Assembly (NCBI RefSeq): GCF_014645495.1
Contig: NZ_BMLV01000001.1
Location: 355,996-419,995 of the forward strand
From: Cloacibacterium rupense
GTDB taxonomy: Bacteria; Bacteroidota; Bacteroidia; Flavobacteriales; Weeksellaceae
Length of the DNA stretch: 64,000 bases
Direction: 5' to 3'
A program made the translations under genes and the position numbers. A model generated the notes under the pieces. That model saw only the letters and a list, made by a program, of their open reading frames with translations. It made no database searches and had not been told where the DNA came from. The stretch's first letter is position 1, and every line of letters starts with the position of its first letter. This document shows, in pieces, positions 26,164 through 34,433 of the stretch.

Positions 26164-26862
26164 TTAAGGTGTACTTGCAGAAATGCTAAAAATTTTACCA
26201 TTCATTAATCTTCCATATTTAGTGGCGAAATCCCCTATAAAAACGGCTATTTCTTCGGGATTTATAGTTGCTTTGTAGTCAGGGAAAGCCTGTTGAAGCA
26301 TTTCGGTATTTACAGCACCAAGACTTAAACAATTGCAGTGAATGTTGTCTTCTTTCAGTTCTTCTGCCAAACATTCTGTAAGGTTGGCTATAGCTGCTTT
26401 GCTAGAAGAATAAGCAGAAAGTCCTGCAAATTTAGAAGACCGCTCTATGCCGCCCATGCTTCCGATGTTTACAATATGTGGATTTTTACTTTTTCTAAGA
26501 CTAGGAACAGTTAATTTTATCAATTTTACAATTGAAAAAAGATTGACTTCAAAAACAGATTTGAAATCTTCTTCGGACATATCCATAAAAGGCTTATTGA
26601 TGAGCATTCCAGCATTATTGATGAGAATGTCTATGCAATCAGCTTTCTGAATGGCTTTATAAAAATCTGCAGATTCTAGATTTTGGGTAAGGTCACCATC
26701 AAAAATTTCTACATTTTCTGGATTAGTGCATTCACTTTTTAATGATTCTAATTGTTTTTTATCTCTAGAAACAGCAAAGATATGATGCATAGAATTTCGG
26801 TTGAGATACTTTACAATTTCTCGACCAATACCTTTGCTAGCGCCAGTTACAATAATATTCAT
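26164..26862 (-). CDS. Short-chain dehydrogenase, sepiapterin-reductase-like by context
   Basis: Classical SDR of 232 residues from the ATG at 26862 (MNIIVTGASKGIGREIVK); longer in-frame starts add a Lys/Ile-rich stretch outside the fold. It has TGASKGIG for NADP(H), NNAG, the catalytic Ser in VNIGSMGG and Tyr-Lys in LSAYSSSKAA. SDRs of this class include sepiapterin reductase, the last enzyme of tetrahydrobiopterin synthesis. Its place upstream of a biopterin-type PTPS and an aromatic hydroxylase makes that role likely. By sequence alone it could be any short-chain reductase. Confidence 0.8.
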   Translation of the reverse strand: MNIIVTGASKGIGREIVKYLNRNSMHHIFAVSRDKKQLESLKSECTNPENVEIFDGDLTQNLESADFYKAIQKADCIDILINNAGMLINKPFMDMSEEDFKSVFEVNLFSIVKLIKLTVPSLRKSKNPHIVNIGSMGGIERSSKFAGLSAYSSSKAAIANLTECLAEELKEDNIHCNCLSLGAVNTEMLQQAFPDYKATINPEEIAVFIGDFATKYGRLMNGKIFSISASTP

Positions 26863-27016
26863 TTTAAGAAATATATAATTGGCTAAATATATATTTTTTT
26901 TATGAATTGAAAATTTAATTTTTAATAGCAATCGTAAATCTATTCAATTTATGTTTTTAATGAGTAGATATTGATAACTGAACTATCAAACTTAATTCTA
27001 CCGATATTTTTTTGTG

Positions 27017-27024
27017 TACCTTTG
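27017..27024 (+). promoter_or_regulatory. Promoter box of era
   Basis: TACCTTTG fits TAnnTTTG and lies 30 bases before the era ATG at 27055. An upstream T-rich stretch may hold the -33 element. Confidence 0.55.
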
Positions 27025-27054
27025 CAAAACATTAAACTTAATTTTTATTCAATA

Positions 27055-27930
27055 ATGCACAAAGCAGGATTTGTAAATATCGTAGGGAAACCAAATGCAG
27101 GAAAATCTACACTTCTCAATCAATTAATGGGTGAGAAGTTGGCCATAGTTACCCAAAAAGCACAAACCACCAGACATAGAATTTTCGGGATTTATAACGA
27201 AGAAGATGTACAAATTGTATTTTCTGACACACCTGGAGTTCTAGACCCTAAATACGGTTTGCAAGAAAAAATGATGGATTTTGTAAAAGATTCTTTACAA
27301 GATGCAGACGTTTTTCTTTTTATAGTAGATGTTACAGATAAGGATGCACCTAATGAATTTTTGGTAGAAAAACTCAATAAAATCCCTGTTCCTGTACTAT
27401 TATTGCTCAATAAAATGGATGCTTCTAATCAGGAAGCACTCATAGAAAAAGTAGAATTTTGGCACAATCTGATTCCAAAAGCAGAGATTTTACCTATTTC
27501 AGCTTTAGAAGGTTTTAACACAGATATTATTCTACCGAAACTTAAAACTCTTTTGCCTGAAAATCCGCCATATTACGACAAAGACCAGTTCACAGATAAA
27601 TCTGAACGTTTCTTTGTAAATGAAACCATCAGAGAAAAAATATTGTTGAATTATGACAAAGAAATACCGTATTCTGTAGAAGTAGTCACAGAAATTTTCA
27701 AAGAAAAAGAAGGCATTATTTTCATAGACTCTATTATTTATGTAGAGCGTGATACTCAAAAAGGAATTATTATTGGCAACAAAGGTGATGCCATCAAAAA
27801 AGTAGGAACCGAAGCCAGAATAGACTTAGAAAAATTCTTTTCAAAGAAAATTCACCTCAATCTTTTTGTTAAGGTGAAAAAAGACTGGCGAAAAAACGAA
27901 AGAGACCTCAAAAATTTTGGTTACAGATAA
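27055..27930 (+). CDS. era: GTPase Era
   Basis: Essential GTPase that binds the 3' end of 16S rRNA during small-subunit assembly. Start taken at 27055 (MHKAGFVNIVGKPNAGKST), 291 residues, matching the family; an upstream in-frame extension would include the promoter box. G1 is GKPNAGKST, G2 the Thr-rich AQTTRHRI, G3 DTPGV, G4 NKMD. The C-terminal KH domain shows IGNKGDAIKKVGTEARIDL. It is followed directly by a strong terminator, so it is monocistronic. It is divergent from the biopterin/hydroxylase operon. Confidence 0.97.
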   Translation: MHKAGFVNIVGKPNAGKSTLLNQLMGEKLAIVTQKAQTTRHRIFGIYNEEDVQIVFSDTPGVLDPKYGLQEKMMDFVKDSLQDADVFLFIVDVTDKDAPNEFLVEKLNKIPVPVLLLLNKMDASNQEALIEKVEFWHNLIPKAEILPISALEGFNTDIILPKLKTLLPENPPYYDKDQFTDKSERFFVNETIREKILLNYDKEIPYSVEVVTEIFKEKEGIIFIDSIIYVERDTQKGIIIGNKGDAIKKVGTEARIDLEKFFSKKIHLNLFVKVKKDWRKNERDLKNFGYR

Positions 27931-27933
27931 TGG

Positions 27934-27959
27934 GCTCCTTTACAAAAGGAGCTTTTTTT
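27934..27959 (+). terminator. Terminator of era
   Basis: GCTCCTTT (27934-27941) and AAAGGAGC (27945-27952) flank a short loop and are followed by a run of seven T, starting three bases after the stop codon. Confidence 0.85.
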
Positions 27960-28063
27960 ATATAGGTAGGTTTATTTTTTTAATAAAAAAACTTCATTTT
28001 AGTGTTATTTTAGATGGGGCAATAAATTTTTGCATATTTTTTTTTGTTATTGATTAAAAATAT

Positions 28064-28071
28064 TAATTTTG
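28064..28071 (+). promoter_or_regulatory. Promoter of the DoxX gene
   Basis: TAATTTTG matches the -7 box and a TTG at 28044-28046 lies 17 bases upstream as the -33 element, one of the most complete promoters in the window. The ATG of the DoxX gene is at 28090. Confidence 0.6.
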
Positions 28072-28089
28072 AATGTCTAAAAATTTGAA

Positions 28090-28500
28090 ATGAGAAATCT
28101 TAACTCAACAGGTTACAACAAAACGCTGTTAGATTGGGCTTTGCTAGCTCTCCGTATTTTTGTAGGTTTAGGAATGCTAACCCACGGTTTTCCAAAACTA
28201 ATGATGTTGCTTACTGGTAAAATAGAATTTATCAATTTCTTCGGTATCGGTCAAAAAACTTCATTAATTCTTGCCGTTTTTGCAGAAGTTTTATGTTCAT
28301 TATTTATTTTAATGGGCTTGTTTACTAGGTTTACTGTCATTCCTTTAATTATTACTATGCTGGTGGCTGTATTTATCGTTCATGCTAACCAATCTTTTTC
28401 TAAGCAAGAAATGGCATTACTTTATCTTTTTCATTACCTAATAATTTTTGTAGCAGGGCCTGGCAGTATATCCATCGATAGAATGATTACAAGAAAATAA
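28090..28500 (+). CDS. DoxX-family membrane protein
   Basis: Inner-membrane protein of 136 residues with four hydrophobic helices (for example LLALRIFVGLGMLTHGF, ILAVFAEVLCSLFILMGLF, VIPLIITMLVAVFIVH, LLYLFHYLIIFVAG). The THGFPK and GPGSISIDR segments are typical of the DoxX family. Bacterial members have been linked to redox or sulfur metabolism, but the role of this one is unknown. It has its own promoter box and a terminator directly after the stop, so it is a single-gene unit. Confidence 0.85.
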   Translation: MRNLNSTGYNKTLLDWALLALRIFVGLGMLTHGFPKLMMLLTGKIEFINFFGIGQKTSLILAVFAEVLCSLFILMGLFTRFTVIPLIITMLVAVFIVHANQSFSKQEMALLYLFHYLIIFVAGPGSISIDRMITRK

Positions 28501-28504
28501 ATTG

Positions 28505-28530
28505 AAAGACGCTTTTTGGCGTCTTTTTTA
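28505..28530 (+). terminator. Terminator of the DoxX gene
   Basis: AAAGACGC (28505-28512) and GCGTCTTT (28519-28526) with a TTTTTG loop, followed by T residues; it begins four bases after the stop codon. Confidence 0.85.
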
Positions 28531-28550
28531 GTTTTTCATTAATTTTATGG

Positions 28551-28638
28551 CGCTTTAACACGCTGTCCGCTATATCTTTTTCTCTCCAAAGCTACTCCCA
28601 ATGCTAGAGAAAAAGGATGCCGCTTCCATCGTTAGCGC
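28551..28638. repeat. Structured intergenic element, nested inverted repeats
   Basis: CTTTTTCTCT (28576-28585) pairs with AGAGAAAAAG (28606-28615), and outer segments CGCTTTAAC (28551-28559) and GTTAGCGC (28631-28638) are roughly complementary, so about 90 bases can fold into one long hairpin. It is richer in G+C than its surroundings. No reading frame is present. It resembles dispersed intergenic repeats that I recall from flavobacterial genomes, but only one copy is in this window. Confidence 0.5.
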
Positions 28639-28755
28639 AAGTGTAGAACGATAAATAAAATACAGAAAAAATTGTAACTTTCACATCTATCTTGCCACTA
28701 ATCAATTAGATTTATAACCTACATTTTTAATCCATAATCTATAATTTAAAAAAAT

Positions 28756-31158
28756 ATGAGAACCATCAAAATTTCTGTTTTTTTCCTAGCATTATCTATT
28801 TTTGGGTTTTCGCAAGAAAATTTAACTTACCAAAAACCTTCTGCAGAAATCCTTCAATTGGCTGATTTCCAAAGAACACCTTCTGTTTCTATGGACAGCA
28901 AAAAAGATTGGATGCTTTTTTCTTACAGACCAACTTATAAATCATTAGAAGACCTTAACCAAGAAGAAATGAAATTGGCAGGATTACGTGTAAATCCAGT
29001 AACCAATATTTCTAGCACTGTTACGTACATTAATAATCTGAAAATTAGAAAATTCAACGAAAAGCAAGAAACGCAAGTGATTGGATTGCCTCAAAATCCT
29101 AAGATTTCTAATATTTCTTGGTCTCCAGATGAGAAAAAAGTGGCATTTACACATACTACAGAAAAAGGAGTAGAATTATGGATTTTAGATGTAGAATCTA
29201 GAACAGCCAAAAAATTAACTTCAGACAACCTTAATGCTAATTTAGGTTCACCTTATGTTTGGTTTAGAAATTCTCAAGATTTGTTAATTAGAAAATTACC
29301 TGCCAACAGACCAGCGCTTCTAAATGATAAGAAAAACCTTCCAAATGGACCAATTGTTTCGAATGCTGAAGGAAAAGTTTCTCAAAACAGAACCTATCAA
29401 GATTTGCTAAAAAATCCTATGGATGAAGCTAATTTCGAGACTTTAACCAAGTCTGAATTAGGTAAAATAAACATCAGCGGAGCTGAAACGCCATTTAAAT
29501 CTGCTGATATTTACACAGGAATTCAGTTTTCACCAGATGGTAATTACTTGATGGTAACTACAATAAAAAGACCGTTTTCATACATTGTTCCACTTTCTAG
29601 ATTTCCTATGGTTACAGATATTTTAGACTCTAAAGGAAATATAGTAAAAACCGTAAATGACGTTCCGCTTAATGAGATTATGCCAAAAGGTTTTTCCTCG
29701 GTAAGAACGGGCAAAAGAAATATGTCTTGGCGTGCAGATAAACCTGCAAGTTTGTATTTTGTGGAAGCTCTAGATGGTGGTGACCAAAGCAAAAAAGAAA
29801 ATTATAGAGACGAAGTTTTTACTTGGGATGCGCCATTTACTGAAACTCCAAAATCCTTAATGAAAACCAAACAACGTTTTGCAGGAATTCAGTTCGGGAA
29901 CGAAGAGAATGCAATTGCGTATGATTCTTGGTATGACACACGTTCACAAAAAACTTATTTCCTGAATCCAAAAACTGGAGAATCTAAAGAAATCGCCGAT
30001 AGAAACTCGCAAGATGTTTATGCAGATCCAGGGAATTTTCAAACCGATAAAAATGAATTCGGACAATACGTTATTTCCATAAAAAACGGAAAAGCACACT
30101 TAATAGGAGATGGTTTTACAAAGGACGGTCAGTTTCCATTTATTGATGAATTTGACTTTAAAACATTTCAAACCAAAAGATTATATACTTCTAAAACACC
30201 CAATGTAAAAGAAGATATTATCGATATTATTGATGCGAATAAAGGAACGGTTTTGGTAACGCAACAGTCTAAAAATCAATATCCTAATTACTTTGTAAGA
30301 AATATTAAGAATAATAAAGCAGAAGCAGTAACACAGTTTGCTAATCCTTTTGCAAGTATTTCTACTATTCATAAAGAAGTGATTAAATATAAGAGAAATG
30401 ATGGAGTAGAGCTAAAAGGAACGCTTTATCTACCAGCAAATTATGATTTCAAAAAGAAACCAAAATTGCCACTTTTGGTTTGGGCTTATCCAGAAGAATT
30501 TAAAGATAAAGCAACAGCTGGACAAAACACTGCAAACCCGAATGAATTTACTTTCCCAAGTTACGGTTCATTTATTTATTGGGTAACCAAAGGTTATGCA
30601 GTTTTAGATGATGCCAGTTTCCCAATTATTGGTGAAGGCACTACGGAACCGAATGATACTTTTATTCCACAATTGGTAGCGAACGGAAAAGCGGCAATTG
30701 ATGCAGTCGATCAATTAGGTTATATTGATAGAAATAGAGTAGCTGTTGGTGGACATTCCTATGGTGCATTTATGACTGCTAATTTATTAACTCATTCTGA
30801 TGATTTTGCGTGTGGAATTGCTAGAAGTGGCGCTTATAACAGAACTTTAACGCCTTTCGGTTTCCAAAGTGAACAGCGTAATTATTGGGATGTTCCAGAA
30901 ATTTACAACGGAATGTCACCTTTTATGAATGCCAATAAAATGAAAAAACCAATTCTTTTGGTTCACGGTGAAGCAGATAATAATCCTGGTACATTTACAC
31001 TTCAAACAGAGCGCTATTTCCAAGCATTGAAAAATTTGGGAGCACCTGCCAGAATGGTAATTTTGCCTAAAGAAGCTCACGGTTATGTTGCCAAAGAAAA
31101 CATTTTACACTTGCTTTGGGAACAAGACCAATTCTTAGAAAAATGTTTAAAAAAATAA
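28756..31158 (+). CDS. Secreted S9-family (prolyl oligopeptidase-type) serine peptidase
   Basis: An 800-residue peptidase with a signal peptide (ISVFFLALSIFGFS) and likely periplasmic or outer location. The N-terminal two thirds form a beta-propeller with repeats such as NISWSPDEKKVAFTH and FSPDGNYLMVTT. The C-terminal alpha/beta-hydrolase domain has the nucleophile Ser in VAVGGHSYGAFMTANLL, an Asp region in HGEADNNPGTF, and the His in LPKEAHGY. The overall layout is that of the glutamyl-peptidase-like S9 subgroup (GEP/CGEP). It stands alone between an unusual structured spacer and a palindromic terminator. Confidence 0.9.
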   Translation: MRTIKISVFFLALSIFGFSQENLTYQKPSAEILQLADFQRTPSVSMDSKKDWMLFSYRPTYKSLEDLNQEEMKLAGLRVNPVTNISSTVTYINNLKIRKFNEKQETQVIGLPQNPKISNISWSPDEKKVAFTHTTEKGVELWILDVESRTAKKLTSDNLNANLGSPYVWFRNSQDLLIRKLPANRPALLNDKKNLPNGPIVSNAEGKVSQNRTYQDLLKNPMDEANFETLTKSELGKINISGAETPFKSADIYTGIQFSPDGNYLMVTTIKRPFSYIVPLSRFPMVTDILDSKGNIVKTVNDVPLNEIMPKGFSSVRTGKRNMSWRADKPASLYFVEALDGGDQSKKENYRDEVFTWDAPFTETPKSLMKTKQRFAGIQFGNEENAIAYDSWYDTRSQKTYFLNPKTGESKEIADRNSQDVYADPGNFQTDKNEFGQYVISIKNGKAHLIGDGFTKDGQFPFIDEFDFKTFQTKRLYTSKTPNVKEDIIDIIDANKGTVLVTQQSKNQYPNYFVRNIKNNKAEAVTQFANPFASISTIHKEVIKYKRNDGVELKGTLYLPANYDFKKKPKLPLLVWAYPEEFKDKATAGQNTANPNEFTFPSYGSFIYWVTKGYAVLDDASFPIIGEGTTEPNDTFIPQLVANGKAAIDAVDQLGYIDRNRVAVGGHSYGAFMTANLLTHSDDFACGIARSGAYNRTLTPFGFQSEQRNYWDVPEIYNGMSPFMNANKMKKPILLVHGEADNNPGTFTLQTERYFQALKNLGAPARMVILPKEAHGYVAKENILHLLWEQDQFLEKCLKK

Positions 31159-31163
31159 GTTGA

Positions 31164-31189
31164 GACGCGATTTATCGCGTCTTTTTTTT
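31164..31189 (+). terminator. Terminator built from the GACGCGAT palindrome
   Basis: GACGCGA (31164-31170), TTTA loop, TCGCGTC (31175-31181), followed by eight T. The hairpin is nearly identical to the palindrome inside the AddB-like coding sequence at 36252-36269. Confidence 0.85.
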
Positions 31190-31282
31190 GATGAAAATAT
31201 TGAAAAATAGAATACTTGACTTCAAACTAATTTAATAAAATTAGAAAGATTTCATTATTTTTAGACAAAATTTAGAATTAAT

Positions 31283-32389
31283 ATGAAAATTAACAGAAGA
31301 GATTGGTTAAAGACAGCTTTTTTAGGTGGTGCAGCATTGGCTTTTTCTCCTTTAGAGATTTTAGCAAAGCAAACTCCTAATTATTCACTTTTAAAAAATG
31401 ATGAAGATACTATAAGACTTTGTTTTAATGAAAATCCTTTTGGAGTTTCTCCAAAAGCCATAGAAGCCATGCAAAAAAGTATGACAGATGCTTCTAAATA
31501 TGATTTTAAATATGCGGATGTTTTAAAAAGTAAATTGGAAGAAAAAAATCAGTTGAATAAAGAAAATTTTTTGGTTTCTGCTGGTTCGTCTTTTCTGCTA
31601 GAACTTATTGCAAAGTATGTTTCTATAGATAAAGGTCATATTGTAATTCCTGAACCTTCTTTTACCATTTTTGCGCCTATTACAGAGTTTCTGGGAATGT
31701 CAAAAACTGTAGTTCCATTAAATTCTAATAAAGAAATAGACTTAGAATCTATGCTAAAATCTATAAAATCTGATACCAAATTGGTTTATATTTGTAATCC
31801 AAATAATCCTACAGGTCATCTTTTGAGTAGAGAAAAAATGGAGAATTTTATTCAAAAAGTTCCAAAAAATGTAACTATTTTAATTGATGAAGCTTATATA
31901 GAATTTACCAATCAGCCTTCGCTTTCTGATTTAGTTAATCAATATAAAAATATAATTGTAACCAGAACATTTTCAAAACTTTATGGTTTTGCAGGAGCCA
32001 GATTAGGCTATGCTATTGCACACCCTGAATTTCTTAAAAATTTAGAAAAATTACAAAGTTGGAGTGGAGGAGAGATCAGTATCGTAACAATGGCAGGAGG
32101 AATTGCAGCATTAGAAGATACGGATTTTACTAATAAAGTTCTTAAAAACAATCAATTAGCTAAAGAATTTACGATAAAAGAATTGAATAAGAAAGGAATT
32201 AAAGTGATTTCTTCTGAAACTAATTTCGTTTATTTTTCATTAGAAAATTACAAAGAAGATTATTTTAATCGTTTGAAATCTGCTAAAATTCTTGGAGGAA
32301 AAACTTATGAAGATGAAGGAAAATGGACCAGAATAAGCATAGGCACTTTAGAACAAATGCAGAAATATACTAAAGCAGTTTTTGGATAA
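31283..32389 (+). CDS. Tat-signal PLP aminotransferase, HisC-like
   Basis: Class I/II aminotransferase of 368 residues resembling histidinol-phosphate aminotransferase. Conserved elements are RLCFNENPFGVSP, CNPNNPTG, LIDEAYIEF and the PLP lysine in TRTFSKLYGFAGARLGY. Unusually, it begins with a twin-arginine export signal: NRRDWLKTAFLGGAALAFSP, with RR, a hydrophobic core and a probable cleavage region near residue 28. That predicts export of the folded, cofactor-loaded enzyme. Mature length (about 340) matches cytosolic HisC, and there is no his operon nearby. Substrate unknown. Confidence 0.85.
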   Translation: MKINRRDWLKTAFLGGAALAFSPLEILAKQTPNYSLLKNDEDTIRLCFNENPFGVSPKAIEAMQKSMTDASKYDFKYADVLKSKLEEKNQLNKENFLVSAGSSFLLELIAKYVSIDKGHIVIPEPSFTIFAPITEFLGMSKTVVPLNSNKEIDLESMLKSIKSDTKLVYICNPNNPTGHLLSREKMENFIQKVPKNVTILIDEAYIEFTNQPSLSDLVNQYKNIIVTRTFSKLYGFAGARLGYAIAHPEFLKNLEKLQSWSGGEISIVTMAGGIAALEDTDFTNKVLKNNQLAKEFTIKELNKKGIKVISSETNFVYFSLENYKEDYFNRLKSAKILGGKTYEDEGKWTRISIGTLEQMQKYTKAVFG

Positions 32390-32401
32390 ATTCAACTTCA
32401 A

Positions 32402-32983
32402 ATGATTAATCTTTTACCAAAAGACGGAACGGTAGAATATTTAGGGAAAATTTTTACAGAAGAACAAAGTTTCATATATTATGTTAAATTGATAAACGAA
32501 ATCAATTGGCAAAACGATATTGTAAAAATTTTCGGAAAAGAAATCGTCACCAAAAGAAAAGTGGCTTGGTATGGTGATGAAGCTTTTCAGTACAAATATT
32601 CTGGCAAAACCAAAATCGCTGAGAATTGGCTAGATTTTTTAGTTTCTATAAAATCTACGGTTGAAGAAATCTCGGGATGTACATTTAATTCTTGTTTATT
32701 GAATTTATATCATAATGGTTCAGAAGCAATGAGTTGGCATTCTGACAACGAAAAAGAAATTTTAGAAAATTCTGCGATTGCCTCAGTAAGTTTTGGAGCT
32801 GAAAGAAAATTTGGTTTCAGGCACAATTCTACAAAAGAAGAAATTTCTTTAATGCTTGAGAATGGCTCAGTTTTAATTATGAAAGATGAAATTCAGAAAT
32901 TTTGGAAACACAAGCTATATACATCAACCAAAATCAAAGAACCAAGGATTAATCTGACATTTAGAACAATAAGTATGAGATAA
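32402..32983 (+). CDS. AlkB-like 2-oxoglutarate/Fe(II) dioxygenase
   Basis: A 193-residue dioxygenase of the AlkB/ALKBH2-3 type, expected to reverse N-alkyl lesions (1-methyladenine, 3-methylcytosine) in DNA or RNA. The iron ligands are His and Asp in SWHSDNEKE and His in FWKHKLYT; the 2-oxoglutarate arginines lie in RINLTFR. Upstream GDEAFQYKYSGKTKIAENWL matches the substrate-recognition lid of this family. It starts 12 bases after the Tat aminotransferase and may share its transcript, but no functional link is evident. Confidence 0.88.
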   Translation: MINLLPKDGTVEYLGKIFTEEQSFIYYVKLINEINWQNDIVKIFGKEIVTKRKVAWYGDEAFQYKYSGKTKIAENWLDFLVSIKSTVEEISGCTFNSCLLNLYHNGSEAMSWHSDNEKEILENSAIASVSFGAERKFGFRHNSTKEEISLMLENGSVLIMKDEIQKFWKHKLYTSTKIKEPRINLTFRTISMR

Positions 32984-33086
32984 ATTCTAAAATAACAAAA
33001 TTCCTATAATTTATATTATGTTAAATTGTATTTATTTCGGATGACTTTCAATTACAATATATCTTTTTCTTCTACTTCTCTAAAAT

Positions 33087-33094
33087 TAAATTTG
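33087..33094 (+). promoter_or_regulatory. Promoter box of the acyl-CoA dehydrogenase gene
   Basis: TAAATTTG, full match to TAnnTTTG, 43 bases before the ATG at 33138, in an otherwise featureless 154-base spacer. Confidence 0.5.
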
Positions 33095-33137
33095 CCACAA
33101 TCCAAATTATTCTTATTTTTAAAACAAATAATTCAAT

Positions 33138-34319
33138 ATGTCTTATTATCCATTACAAAGCATTCCAGATTATTTTGGAATTGATGATTTACTTACCGAA
33201 GAACATCAACTAATTCGTCAATCTGTGAGAGATTGGGTTCAAAGTTTTATTATGCCTCAAATAGATGAAGCTGCTCAAAATCACGAAGATATCCCTAATT
33301 TAATGAAAGAATTAGGTTCAATTGGTGCACTTGGACCCTATATTCCCGAAGAATATGGCGGAGCTGGTCTTGATCAAATTTCGTATGGTTTGATTATGCA
33401 AGAACTAGAACGTGGTGATTCTGCGGTTCGTTCTGCCGCTTCTGTACAAAGTTCTTTGGTAATGTTTCCTATTTTTGAATACGGTTCTGAAGAGCAAAAA
33501 CGTAAATTTTTACCAAAATTAGCTTCCGGCGAAATGATTGGTGCATTTGGTTTAACAGAACCAAATCACGGTTCTAATCCTGCCGGAATGGAAACCAATT
33601 ACAAAGATATGGGAGATTATCTTTTATTAAATGGTGCAAAAATGTGGATTACCAATGCCCCACTTTGTGATATTGCTGTAGTTTGGGCTAAAGGCGAAGA
33701 CGGAAAAGTAAGAGGTATGATTGTAGAACGCAGTTTTGAAGGTTTTACAACTCCTGAAACGCATAATAAATGGTCTCTACGTGCTTCTAAAACTGGTGAA
33801 TTGGTTTTTAATAATGTAAAAGTTCCTAAAGAAAATCTTTTACCTAATGTAGAAGGTTTGAAAGGACCACTCTCCTGCTTAAATTCTGCCAGATACGGCA
33901 TTTCTTGGGGAGTTATTGGTGCTGCTATTGATTGTTATTGCACTGCTGTTCAGTATTCTAAGGAGAGAATTCAATTTGGGAAACCTATTGCAAGTTTCCA
34001 ACTTCAACAGAAGAAATTAGCAGAATTTTTAACCGAAATTACAAAAGCTCAACTCCTTTCTTGGAAATTAGGCGTTCTAAAAAACGACCATAAAGCTACT
34101 CCTGCCCAGATTTCGATGGCGAAAAGAAATAATGTAAAAATGGCAATTGATATTGCGAGAGAATCTAGACAAATTCTCGGCGGTATGGGCATTGTAGGAG
34201 ATTTCCCGATGATGAGACATGCTGCCAATCTAGAATCTGTAATTACTTACGAAGGAACTCATGATGTACATCTTCTGATTACAGGTATGGATATTACAGG
34301 AATTAATGCGTTTGGTTGA
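33138..34319 (+). CDS. Acyl-CoA dehydrogenase, probably glutaryl-CoA dehydrogenase
   Basis: FAD enzyme of 393 residues oxidising an acyl-CoA; electrons would pass to ETF, whose subunits are encoded at 52730-54509. The N-terminal helical domain begins with DDLLTEEHQLIRQSVRDWV, the FAD/substrate region has AFGLTEPNHGSNPAGM, and the catalytic Glu is in SVITYEGTHDVH near the C-terminus. The YEGTHD block and overall length are typical of glutaryl-CoA dehydrogenase, part of lysine/tryptophan breakdown, though other short-chain acyl-CoAs are possible. Its own promoter box is at 33087. Confidence 0.88.
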   Translation: MSYYPLQSIPDYFGIDDLLTEEHQLIRQSVRDWVQSFIMPQIDEAAQNHEDIPNLMKELGSIGALGPYIPEEYGGAGLDQISYGLIMQELERGDSAVRSAASVQSSLVMFPIFEYGSEEQKRKFLPKLASGEMIGAFGLTEPNHGSNPAGMETNYKDMGDYLLLNGAKMWITNAPLCDIAVVWAKGEDGKVRGMIVERSFEGFTTPETHNKWSLRASKTGELVFNNVKVPKENLLPNVEGLKGPLSCLNSARYGISWGVIGAAIDCYCTAVQYSKERIQFGKPIASFQLQQKKLAEFLTEITKAQLLSWKLGVLKNDHKATPAQISMAKRNNVKMAIDIARESRQILGGMGIVGDFPMMRHAANLESVITYEGTHDVHLLITGMDITGINAFG

Positions 34320-34339
34320 TATATGAAAAAAACTTCAAT

Positions 34340-34403
34340 TTTGTCATTCTGAAAGAATCTCTAAACTATAAATATGATATCGTGATTCCTTTGGAATGAC
34401 AAA
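34340..34403. repeat. Inverted repeat TTTGTCATTC ... GAATGACAAA
   Basis: TTTGTCATTC (34340-34349) and GAATGACAAA (34394-34403) are exact complements; just inside, AGAATC and GATTC extend the pairing. The right arm GATTCCTTTGGAATGACAAA matches 58177-58195 with few differences, so this is one member of a dispersed palindromic family. It separates two convergent genes and may also act as a terminator or mRNA-end hairpin. Confidence 0.7.
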
Positions 34404-34433
34404 TGAATGTTTACTTGATTAGTAGTTTTGAAT

